From the NCBI GenBank assembly GCA_029101205.1, contig JAQXQO010000036.1, positions 1-39,458 on the forward strand: 39,458 bases of DNA, read 5' to 3'. The first letter of the stretch is position 1; every line of letters starts with the position of its first letter. Below the pieces are notes generated by a model. That model was given only the letters and a program-made list of their open reading frames with translations. It was not told the DNA's origin and made no database searches. This DNA comes from Coriobacteriales bacterium. Lineage in GTDB: Bacteria; Actinomycetota; Coriobacteriia; Coriobacteriales; Atopobiaceae. Positions 22,332 to 29,941 of this stretch are shown in pieces. Both the position numbers and the translations under genes were made by a program.

Positions 22332-24812
22332 ATGATAGACATCAGTGCCCAAAGCCCACAGGTCCTTCTAGCGCTGGACACCTCCACCGACATGCTGGCG
22401 TGCGCCGTGACGCGCGTGCAGGATGGCACGGCTAAGGTCCTGGCCACGGGCGACCACCTGTGCCGCAGGCACGCCAACGAGGAGCTGGTGAACACCGCCC
22501 TGAAGGCCCTCGGCCAGGTGGGCCTGGGCATGGCGGACGTGGACGGCGTGCTGGTGGGGCGCGGCCCCGGCTCGTTCACGGGGGTCCGCATAGGCATCGC
22601 CACGGCGAAGGGCCTGGCCTGCGCGCTGCGCAAGCCCCTGTATGGCGCCTCCACGCTGGATGCCGTGGCCTGGGTGGCCTGGGACGCGGGCGTGCGCGGA
22701 AAGCTGGCCGTGGCCAACGACGCCATGCGCGGCGAGGTGTACCCCGGCATCTACGTGCTGGACGACGCCGGTGCGCACCGCACCTTCGCGTCCGAGACGG
22801 TGGCGAAGGCTGACGCCTGCGTCCAGGCCTGGAGCCAGCTGTCCGACCGCGACGAGCTCACGCTGACGGGCAACGGCCTGTTCAAGTACCGCAGCCGCTT
22901 CGAGGACGCGGGCTTTCAGGACTTTGCCGACGAAAAGCTGTGGCTGCCCACCGGCCAGGCTCTCGTGGAGAGCGTCCTGGCACCCGACTGGCAGCCTGCC
23001 GTGGGCGACGGCGACCCCGCCCTGGTACTGCCCATCTACACACGCCTGTCGGACGCCGAGGAGAACGAGCGCAAGCGCCTGGGCCTGGCCCAGCCCGCCA
23101 GCGTGGCCATCACCGGCGTGGACGACGCGCTGGCCAACGCGCACCTGCAGGTGCGACCCATGTCGGTAAACGACCTGGACCAGGTGGCACGGATCGAGGC
23201 GGCCGCCTACGAGGGCTCCGCTCACACCCCCTGGACGCGCAACCAGTTCTACGACGAGCTGTCCCAGCCTGACCGCAGCTGGTGGGTCGCGCACGACCAG
23301 GGCGTCATTACGGGCTTTGCCGGCGGCCAGCTGGCGGGCTCCGACTTCGAGATCACCGAGGTCGTGGTGGCTGCCGACCACCGTCGCCGCGGCATCGCGT
23401 CCAGGCTGCTGGCGCGCGTGACCTACGACGCGCAGATGCTGAACGCCAGCACCGCCTCGCTGGAGGTTGCGGATGGCAACGACCCAGCGCTGGCGCTGTA
23501 CCGTCGGCTGGGCTTCCAGCAGGTGGGCCGCAGGCCCGGCTACTACCCGGGTGGTGCAGACGCGCTCATCATGCGCGCCACGCTGCCCCTCATGGTTGAC
23601 AGCGCCCTGGTGCGCCAGCATCCCGAGCCCCACGCCTCCATTCGCCCATGGCCCATCCAGGCGGCCCCGCGCACGGCCCAGCAGTCCGCGGCCATCGCCG
23701 ACGCAGGCCCGCTGATCCTCTCGATCGAGTCCTCCTGCGACGAGACGGCCATGGCGGTCGTGGACGGGGAGGGCCAGGTCCTGGCCAACGTGGTGGCCAC
23801 CTCCATCGACTTCCATGCCCGCTTTGGCGGCGTGGTGCCCGAGATAGCCTCGCGCAAGCACGTCGAGGCCATCGTGGGCGTGTACGAGGAGGCCATGGCC
23901 CAAGCGGGACGCCACTTCGGCTGCGACACGCTGGAGCCCGCTGACCTGGCCGCCGTCGGTGTGACGGCCGGCCCCGGCCTGGTGGGGGCGCTCGTGGTGG
24001 GCGTGGCCTTCGCGAAGGGCCTGTGCGCCGCCTCGGGCCTGCCTCTGATTGCGGTGAACCACCTGGAGGGCCACCTGTTTGCGAACCTGTTCCAGACGCC
24101 CGACCTGGAGCCGCCCTTCGTGGCCAGCCTGGTCTCGGGCGGCAACACCATGCTGGTGCACGTGCGCGACTGGGGCGACTACGAGGTGCTGGGCACCACC
24201 ATCGACGACGCCGTGGGCGAGGCCTTCGACAAGGTGGCGAAGGCCCTGGGCCTGGGCTACCCCGGCGGCCCCGTGATCTCGCGCTACGCCGCAAAGGGAA
24301 ACAAGAAGGCCATCCACTTCCCGCGCGCCATGATGCACTCGGGTGACTACCGCTTCAGCCTGTCGGGCCTGAAGACCGCGGTCATCACCTACATCGAGTG
24401 CGAGAACAAGGCGGGCCGCCCCATCAACCTGCCCGACCTGGCGGCGTCGTTCGAGGCGGCGGTCATCGACGTGCAGGTGGCGAAGGCCATCACTGCCGTG
24501 GAGCAGACCGGGTCCTCAGACTTCTGCGTGGGCGGTGGCGTTGCCGCAAACCCGCAGCTGCGCGAGGCGTACCGCCGCAAGTTCGGCCGCAGGGGCGTGC
24601 GCGTGACCGTGCCGCCACTGAAGGCCTGCGGCGACAACGGCGCCATGATCGGCCTGGTGGCCCTGCGCAGCTACAAGGCCGGCCTCTTCGCCGACCTCAG
24701 CCTGGACGCCAACCCCAACTCAAAGCTGGGCGACTGGTCGTGCAGCCAGCATCCCGTCACGTGGCACGGCACCCAGGACTGGCTGCAGCCTAAGCCCAAG
24801 CCCTCGAAGTAG
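22332..24812 (+). CDS. TsaB-RimI-TsaD triple fusion
   Basis: One 826-residue protein joins three normally separate ones. Residues 8 to about 235 are TsaB (LLALDTSTDMLACAV, VGRGPGSFTGVRIGIA). About 272-417 is a GNAT acetyltransferase of RimI type (acetyl-CoA loop HRRRGIASRLL, then GNDPALALYRRLGFQQVGRRPGYY). After a 40-residue Pro/Ala/Gln linker, about 460-800 is TsaD. TsaD has SIESSCDETAMAV, metal ligands H577 and H581 in NHLEGHL, and D768 in GDNGAMIG. All key residues are present, so all three activities may be intact. I chose ATG 22332; upstream residues lie in the terminator. TsaB and TsaD act as a complex for t6A, so fusion would fix their stoichiometry. The last codons are part of a DNA repeat that continues downstream. 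Confidence 0.93.
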   Translation: MIDISAQSPQVLLALDTSTDMLACAVTRVQDGTAKVLATGDHLCRRHANEELVNTALKALGQVGLGMADVDGVLVGRGPGSFTGVRIGIATAKGLACALRKPLYGASTLDAVAWVAWDAGVRGKLAVANDAMRGEVYPGIYVLDDAGAHRTFASETVAKADACVQAWSQLSDRDELTLTGNGLFKYRSRFEDAGFQDFADEKLWLPTGQALVESVLAPDWQPAVGDGDPALVLPIYTRLSDAEENERKRLGLAQPASVAITGVDDALANAHLQVRPMSVNDLDQVARIEAAAYEGSAHTPWTRNQFYDELSQPDRSWWVAHDQGVITGFAGGQLAGSDFEITEVVVAADHRRRGIASRLLARVTYDAQMLNASTASLEVADGNDPALALYRRLGFQQVGRRPGYYPGGADALIMRATLPLMVDSALVRQHPEPHASIRPWPIQAAPRTAQQSAAIADAGPLILSIESSCDETAMAVVDGEGQVLANVVATSIDFHARFGGVVPEIASRKHVEAIVGVYEEAMAQAGRHFGCDTLEPADLAAVGVTAGPGLVGALVVGVAFAKGLCAASGLPLIAVNHLEGHLFANLFQTPDLEPPFVASLVSGGNTMLVHVRDWGDYEVLGTTIDDAVGEAFDKVAKALGLGYPGGPVISRYAAKGNKKAIHFPRAMMHSGDYRFSLSGLKTAVITYIECENKAGRPINLPDLAASFEAAVIDVQVAKAITAVEQTGSSDFCVGGGVAANPQLREAYRRKFGRRGVRVTVPPLKACGDNGAMIGLVALRSYKAGLFADLSLDANPNSKLGDWSCSQHPVTWHGTQDWLQPKPKPSK

Positions 24813-24951
24813 CAGGGCGCCCGGGGCCGGCTGCGGCCCAAACCCGCGAGTGGCAGGTCACCTGGGGTTGGCTGCAGCCTAAGCCCTCGAAGTGGCAGGG
24901 CGCCCGAGGCCGGCTGCAGATCAAACCCGCGGGTGGCAGGGCAAGAAGAGC
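24781..24951 (+). repeat. Degenerate tandem duplication of the tsaD 3' end
   Basis: The end of the coding region, GGCTGCAGCCTAAGC from 24781, recurs at 24870. The following CCCTCGAAGTAGCAGGGCGC (24801, containing the stop codon) recurs as CCCTCGAAGTGGCAGGGCGC at 24884. The offset is 89 bp, falling to 83 bp after a 6-bp length difference. The copy continues through CCGGCTGC and AAACCCGCG-GTGGCAGG. The second copy has lost the stop (TAG to TGG) and is not translated. Confidence 0.75.
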
Positions 24952-25025
24952 ATATGGCCTGCGCCAACCTGCCAGGTGCGGGTACCCGCAGCGGCCACGT
25001 CTGCGCACGGATGCGTGGGAAGCCC

Positions 25026-25709
25026 GGATCGGGGCGCCCACACCGCCCACCTTTGCATTGCTCGCTGCTGAAGGTAGAGGTGTGGGCGCCCACGGGTCCC
25101 ACTTCTGCAGAGCTCGCTGCAAAAGGTAGAGGTGTGGGTGCCCACGGGTCCCACCTCTGCATTCAGGAACCCCTGGGTTCGGAAGGACAAGCCTCGGACC
25201 TGGTCTTTTGTAAGAGGGGCAAATCGGCTGCCTGCAGAACCTCGAGAGGTGGGCGCCCATAGGTCCGACTTCTGCAGAGCTCGCTGCAGAAGGTCGAGGT
25301 GTGGGCGCCCATGGGTCCCACCTCTGCATTCAGGAACCAGCATGCTCGGAGGGCCGGGCCTCCTACCAGGCCTTTTGCGAGAGGGGCAGACCGGGCCCCT
25401 GCAAAGGTGGCAGGTGTGGGTACACGCAGGTCCGACCCCTGCAGAAATCCCTGCAGGAGTGGCAGGTGCGAGTACCCACGGGTCCGACCTTTGCATTCAG
25501 GAAGCGTCGCGCCAGGAGGGGCAGGTCTTCTACCAGGCCTTTTGCAGGAGGGGCAATCCGGCCCCCTGCAGAAGTCAGAGGTATGGGCGCCCACGGGTCC
25601 CACTTCTGCAGAGCTCGCTGCAGAAGGTCGAGGTGTGGGCGCCGTGTCCACACCTCCGATCTTTGCAGGGTTCGCTGAAGAACCTCGAGGGGTGGGTGCC
25701 CAGAGGTGA
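25026..25709 (+). repeat. Array of alternating short and long imperfect repeats
   Basis: About ten imperfect units each begin near GGTGTGGGCGCCCA and start at 25079, 25131, 25248, 25298, 25413, 25465, 25580 and 25632, with degenerate flanking ones. Spacings are 52, 117, 50, 115, 52, 115 and 52, so short and long units alternate with a period of about 167 bp. Short units contain CTTCTGCAG-AGCTCG-CTGCAGAAG, a 9-bp hairpin. Long units contain CCACCTCTGCATTCAGGAA, then AGGCCTTTTGC-AGAGGGGCA and a GGGGC/GCCCC hairpin. Several reading frames are open on both strands, but none has a good ribosome-binding site or any recognisable domain. The array lies between convergent genes. It is not a CRISPR array, since units are contiguous and unequal. 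Confidence 0.85.
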
Positions 25710-25715
25710 CTGTAT

Positions 25716-25802
25716 GAGGGGAGAGGCAGGGGAGGGGGTAGGAGAGGGAAAAGAGAGCGAAAAAAGAGGAAGAGAGAGGGAAAGCGAGCAAAAAGAGAGG
25801 GG
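25716..25802 (+). repeat. Polypurine tract
   Basis: Roughly 85 bases are almost entirely A and G on the plus strand (runs such as ggagagggaaaagagag), interrupted by only a few C or T. The minus strand is therefore C/T-rich directly downstream of the DUF4012 gene terminator. Such tracts can form triplex DNA or act as Rho-loading RNA; which, if either, is unknown. Confidence 0.8.
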
Positions 25803-25821
25803 CCCCGCGAGGGCCCCTCTT
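25785..25821 (-). terminator. Intrinsic terminator of the DUF4012 gene (minus strand)
   Basis: AGAGGGGCCC (25820-25811 on minus) pairs perfectly with GGGCCCCTCT (25805-25796) around a 5-nt loop and is followed on the minus strand by CTTTTT. It lies about 65 bases past the stop codon at 25887. Confidence 0.88.
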
Positions 25822-25886
25822 CATGAGCCGCAGCGCAATGGACTGCATTCTGGCTAACTGGCTCTTCTTGCCCGGAGCGAAGCGGC

Positions 25887-28697
25887 TCAGTCGTCATCGT
25901 CCCTGTCGCTGGAGCTGCCGCTCTGGCCGTGGTAGCCGCTGTTGTACGAGGAGCTGGACGAGCTGTCGTCGCTGTAGTCTGAAGAGCTTCCCGAGGAGCT
26001 GCTGGCCGAGGAGCTGGACGAGCTGGTGTCGTTGGTGCCGTAGCCGCGGTTGCGGGGCTTCGTCGAGGTGTAGCCGGACTTGTAGTTGTCGGCCGCGCCG
26101 TCGGGGTCGGCGTAGGACGAGCTGTCCTGAAGCTCGTAGGAGTCGTCACCGCGCTTGTCGGAGCGCCAACCCGCCACCTCGGTGCAGGTGGGGGTGGAGC
26201 GCACGCTGAGGTCGCCCGTGGCGCCTGCCGCGGTGGTGACTGTGTAGGTGATGGTCTCGCGCTTCTGCGGGTCCAAGATCACGAGGCCGCGGTACACGTA
26301 GTAGCCGTTCGTGGATATCTTGCTGAACGTGCCGCTGTTGCACTGCAGGTTCGAGATGTTGCCGCCGTACGGGGCGTACAGGTAGACCACCGTGGCCATG
26401 CCGCCGCGGTTGGCCACCAGCTTGTTGTCGCCAAAGCTGACCACGTAGTCCGGTGCGCTCTGCGCCTCGGACTCGGTCATCTGGTTTATCAGCGTGGTGG
26501 TGACCGTGTAGCTGGTGGTGCCGTCGGAGTTCTGCTGCGCGGAGCCCACCGTGGTGGTCTGGTTCAGGTACCAGTCCATCTTTGACCAGGTGATGTCGTA
26601 GAAGTACGTGCCCAGCTGCGGGTTGTTGGCGTCGTCGGAGGTCTCGCCCGAGAAGCCCAGCTGCTCGATAGCCTTCTGGGCGGTCTGGTCCTGGCACCAT
26701 ACCTGGATGTGGCCCTTCTGGCCGGCGTCCATGACCACGTCGTACAGGCTGGAGGGGTTCATGCTCCCCAGGCTGGACATGATGGTCTGCAGGGCGCCCG
26801 AGGCTACGTCGCCGAAGTAGCTGTTCTGCTGGTCCTGGTCCACGTTCCAGTACGAGTCGCTCAGCAGCACCTTCGTGGCGTTCGTGCCGTCGATGTGATG
26901 GCCGTCCACGTCGAAGCCGTCGGTCAGCCCCAGCAGGCTCTGCACCACGATGGGGTCCACGGCCACGACGCCATCCACCTCGTCGGGAGTGTCGGGGTCG
27001 ACGCCGCTGATGTTCTCCTGCTTTATGAGCGACCAGTACGTCGCCAGGTGCTTTGCCGAGCGGGGGAAGTCGGGGTCGAAGTTGGCGCTGACCCAGAACT
27101 GGTCGGGCTTCATGTAGGTGTAGTACTCGCCCATGAGGTCTCGGTCGGCCTCGCTGATCTGGATGCCCTGCTTCGTGTACTCGTCGGGCTCGCCCAGGCT
27201 GCTGAACTTGATCTTTCCGTTGTCCACCGTGACGACGCCCCACGATCCGGGGATGCCGCCGGTCGGGCGCAGCTCGGCGTTGTTCTGGGCTATCAGCAGG
27301 TAGCTGGCGGTCTTTCCGTTGGCGCCCAAGAGCGAGGGCAGCGCGGGCTTCAGGGTGGACAGGCTGTCGATCAGCGGGTCGGCGCACTCCAGGAGGCTCT
27401 TAATCTTCGACGTGACGGAGGACAGCTGCGGCAGGGCCGCGGAGTCCATGTTGCTGGCGGCGTCGGAGACCTTCTGGATGCCGGGGCGCAGGTCCTCGGC
27501 GATGCTGATCAGCTGGGTCAGGGCGTCGACGTTGATGGTGTCTTCCTCCATTACGTCACCCTTCAGCTGGTCGCCGTGCTGCGCCAGGGGCACCATGACC
27601 TCCTGGTTCGCCACGTCCAGGACGTCGACCATGGAGCGCACGCTGGCGACGTCCCTGCCAAAGCCGATGTTTGCCAAGGCGGAGAAAACAGGGCCGTTCA
27701 CCGTGGCCCTGAGGTCGTCGGTGGCCTCCTGCAGGTCGGACACCTGGCTGTTCAGCGTGTCGGCGTCGCCGGAGGCGGTGGCGGACACGGCTCCCTTCAG
27801 GTCGTTCACGACGCGGTTGGCCTCCGAGGCCGCGGTGAATCCTGTGACCACCATGACCACCAGACAGGCCGCCAGGAGGGATAGGGCGACGATGAGGACG
27901 TTCCTGCGCACCTCGCTCTTGTGGTTCTGGCGATGGGAGCGCTTGCGGTAGTACTCGCTGGCCACGCGGGTGCGAGGGGCAGATTGCGAGGGGCCCTGGC
28001 CTTGGGCTGCGGGGCCCTGGTTCACAGGGGAGCCCTGGGGCGTACCCTGCGCGCTCGCGGATTGCCTCCTGCGGGGCTTGAAGCCCAGTCGGTCCTGCAG
28101 GCGGGGCCTGGGCTCGGCGCTGGGGCCGTTCGGGTTCTGTTGCGCCGCGTTCTGACCGGCCCGGGGCTGCGGCGTCTGGGCTGCGCCGGCCTGCCTCTGT
28201 GCGGGCCGCTTCGACGCCAGGCGCAAAGGCCTGGGTGAGGGCTTTGACGCGGGCTCGGAGCCGGCGTCTTGCTGACCGCGGGCACCGGGACGTGCGCTGG
28301 CGGATGACTGACGGGCTGACGGGCCGCCCGCGTCGGGGCGGCCGTTTGGCTGGGGGTCGCCCGCAGAGGGGGAGCGCCTGGCCTGCGCGGACGCGGACGA
28401 GGCCGGCTGTTGCGCCGGGGACGAGCTTCTGGGTGAGGGCTGCGTCGGCGAGGCGGCGCCTGCCCGCGCGTCATCGGGAGCCTGGTCCCGTGAACCGGGG
28501 GCCATGTGAGCCCCGCGCGTGCCATCGTCGTCGGGGACGGCGAAATGCGCTCCGCTGACCAGGTGCGCCGCCACGCTGTCGCCCGCGTTGTAGCGGCCGT
28601 CGTTGTCGGAGCCGTCCGTCTGCCAGCCGCCCGCGGACGACTGCCATGCGTCGCGTTTGCCCGGCTGGTCGTCCGAATGCGAAGTTGTGTGAGCCAT
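25887..28697 (-). CDS. DUF4012-containing membrane protein with long disordered ends
   Basis: A 936-residue envelope protein. ATG 28697 is preferred (aggggaac upstream); the frame is open 44 codons further. Residues 1-265 are low-complexity, rich in Pro, Ala, Gln, Ser and Arg and without hydrophobic segments, so probably cytoplasmic. One transmembrane helix spans 266-288. The external part (about 290-880) matches DUF4012: SYLLIAQNNAELRPTGGIPGSW is the hallmark, with key run NNAELRPTGG, and FPRSAKHLATYWS follows. The last ~45 residues are Ser/Asp/Gly-rich. DUF4012 proteins have no established biochemical role and often sit near surface-polysaccharide genes in actinobacteria. Here it stands alone, divergent from an amino-acid importer. 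Its leader contains two strong hairpins. Confidence 0.85.
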   Translation of the reverse strand: MAHTTSHSDDQPGKRDAWQSSAGGWQTDGSDNDGRYNAGDSVAAHLVSGAHFAVPDDDGTRGAHMAPGSRDQAPDDARAGAASPTQPSPRSSSPAQQPASSASAQARRSPSAGDPQPNGRPDAGGPSARQSSASARPGARGQQDAGSEPASKPSPRPLRLASKRPAQRQAGAAQTPQPRAGQNAAQQNPNGPSAEPRPRLQDRLGFKPRRRQSASAQGTPQGSPVNQGPAAQGQGPSQSAPRTRVASEYYRKRSHRQNHKSEVRRNVLIVALSLLAACLVVMVVTGFTAASEANRVVNDLKGAVSATASGDADTLNSQVSDLQEATDDLRATVNGPVFSALANIGFGRDVASVRSMVDVLDVANQEVMVPLAQHGDQLKGDVMEEDTINVDALTQLISIAEDLRPGIQKVSDAASNMDSAALPQLSSVTSKIKSLLECADPLIDSLSTLKPALPSLLGANGKTASYLLIAQNNAELRPTGGIPGSWGVVTVDNGKIKFSSLGEPDEYTKQGIQISEADRDLMGEYYTYMKPDQFWVSANFDPDFPRSAKHLATYWSLIKQENISGVDPDTPDEVDGVVAVDPIVVQSLLGLTDGFDVDGHHIDGTNATKVLLSDSYWNVDQDQQNSYFGDVASGALQTIMSSLGSMNPSSLYDVVMDAGQKGHIQVWCQDQTAQKAIEQLGFSGETSDDANNPQLGTYFYDITWSKMDWYLNQTTTVGSAQQNSDGTTSYTVTTTLINQMTESEAQSAPDYVVSFGDNKLVANRGGMATVVYLYAPYGGNISNLQCNSGTFSKISTNGYYVYRGLVILDPQKRETITYTVTTAAGATGDLSVRSTPTCTEVAGWRSDKRGDDSYELQDSSSYADPDGAADNYKSGYTSTKPRNRGYGTNDTSSSSSSASSSSGSSSDYSDDSSSSSSYNSGYHGQSGSSSDRDDDD

Positions 28698-28954
28698 GGG
28701 TCTCGTTCCCCTGTACTGCCGTGCGGGGAGCGTACGTCTCCCCGCGTCGGTCATGGGCATGAGGATGGGGCGTCCCCGTCGACGCCCCGCGGGCCGCGTA
28801 AAGCGCAACCACGTCCGCATGCCCTGCATTGTGTCGGTTCGAGAATTCCGTTGTTGTTAAGGTGCCGTTACCTGCGGATGTGGTGTCGGCCCATAACAGA
28901 ATCCATGGTCTATCCTACAACGTATTCCGTAATCGCCAAAAGAGAGGCATAAAC
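28698..28954. promoter_or_regulatory. Divergent intergenic region with two GC hairpins
   Basis: Between the DUF4012 gene and the importer lie two stems. GCGGGGAG (28723-28730) pairs with CTCCCCGC (28738-28745), and GGGGCGTC (28767-28774) pairs with GACGCCCC (28781-28788). Both would be in the DUF4012 leader. The importer side is AT-richer and has AGGT/ACCT inverted around 28860, plus TATCCT/TACAAC as possible -10 elements. No promoter could be fixed with confidence. Confidence 0.45.
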
Positions 28955-29857
28955 ATGTCACTCAACCACAAGCAGATGTCTCGCCGCTCCTTCCTGCGCG
29001 TCTCCGGCGTCGCCGCCATGGGTGCGGGTGCCGTTGCGCTCACCGGCTGCGGTCCCTCCACCGAGACGACCGACTCCTCCTCCACGAGCTCCAGCTCTTC
29101 TTCCACCACGAACTTCGGTTCCGACGGAAAGATGCGCGTGGGCATGGAGGTGGCCTACCCGCCGTACAACTTCCAGGTGTCCCAGGAGTCCGACAACACC
29201 ATTCCCGTTGAGGGCGAGTCCAACGCCTATGCCGACGGCTATGACATCGTCTTTGCAAAGAAGATCGCCGACGCCTTCAGCCTGCAGCCCGTCGCGGTAA
29301 AGATGGAGTTCTCCGGCCTGGTCGAGGCACTGACCAACGGCACCATCGACATCATCTGCGGCGGCATGACCGCCACCGACGAGCGCCGCCAGTCCATCGA
29401 CTTCAGCGACCCCTACTGGGACGGCCACTACGGACTCCTGGTAAAGAAGGATTCCAAGTACGCCAACGCCACCAGCCTTTCGGACTTCAAGGGCGCAGCC
29501 GTCCTGGGCCAGCGCGACACGCTGCTGGACGACGTCATCGACGAAATTGACGGCGTGAACCACCTGACCCCCGTGGACTCCGTGCCTGCGCAGCTGTCCG
29601 CCGTGAACCAGGGCACCTGCGACGCCATCACCTTCGACGTCGAGAACAAGAAGGGCCTGCTGGCTGCGAACCCCAACCTGGTGGAGGTCGTCATCAACGG
29701 CTCCGACATCCTGTTCAAGGAGGACGCGCCCATCAACGCCGGCATCGCGAAGGGCCAAGACGACGTCCTGGCAAAGATCAACGAGGTCATCAACGGCGTC
29801 TCGCAGGACGAGCGCCAGCAGTATTGGGACGACGTTCAGACGCGTCTGCCCGACTAG
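28955..29857 (+). CDS. Polar amino-acid ABC transporter substrate-binding lipoprotein
   Basis: Extracellular binding protein of the family-3 solute-binding type that captures amino acids. In the 300 residues a twin-arginine start (SRRSFLRVSG, R10-R11) precedes a hydrophobic stretch and a lipobox LTGC with Cys32, so it looks like a Tat-exported lipoprotein. A Ser/Thr-rich linker follows. The binding domains then begin with MRVGMEVAYPPYNF, and ICGGMTATDERRQSIDFSDPYW is the family block (key run DERRQSIDFSDPYW). ATG 28955 has agagagg upstream. The permease and ATPase genes follow. The ligand (perhaps glutamine, histidine or cystine) cannot be read from the sequence. Confidence 0.93.
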   Translation: MSLNHKQMSRRSFLRVSGVAAMGAGAVALTGCGPSTETTDSSSTSSSSSSTTNFGSDGKMRVGMEVAYPPYNFQVSQESDNTIPVEGESNAYADGYDIVFAKKIADAFSLQPVAVKMEFSGLVEALTNGTIDIICGGMTATDERRQSIDFSDPYWDGHYGLLVKKDSKYANATSLSDFKGAAVLGQRDTLLDDVIDEIDGVNHLTPVDSVPAQLSAVNQGTCDAITFDVENKKGLLAANPNLVEVVINGSDILFKEDAPINAGIAKGQDDVLAKINEVINGVSQDERQQYWDDVQTRLPD

Positions 29858-29882
29858 CGCTACCATTCACTTGCTCTGCCTT

Positions 29883-29922
29883 GGGGGCATCGTCCGCCAC
29901 GTGCGGCGGTGTCCCTTGTTTT
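29883..29922 (+). terminator. Partial terminator/attenuator between binding protein and permease
   Basis: The stretch GGGGGCATCGTCCGC (29883 on) folds with GCGGCGGTGTCCC (to 29915), with G-U pairs and two single-base bulges, and is followed by TTGTTTT. It lies inside the operon 20 bases before the permease start. Such hairpins commonly make the binding protein more abundant than its membrane partners. Confidence 0.6.
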
Positions 29923-29941
29923 CCGTCTGCAAGGAGGATTC

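Noticed and set aside
22368-24338. A 656-codon open frame on the minus strand opposite the TsaB-RimI-TsaD gene
   Set aside because: Same reason: the plus-strand gene has intact motifs throughout, and the antisense product is low-complexity.
25026-25709. CRISPR array
   Set aside because: Units are 50-117 bp, contiguous, unequal and imperfect, with no constant short repeat plus unique spacers and no cas genes nearby.
25132-25857. Several overlapping open frames on both strands within the repeat array (for example 241 codons on plus)
   Set aside because: All frames are open because the repeats lack stop trinucleotides. Products are Arg/Cys/Gly-rich repeats without domains or good start sites, so I treat the region as non-coding, though translation cannot be excluded.
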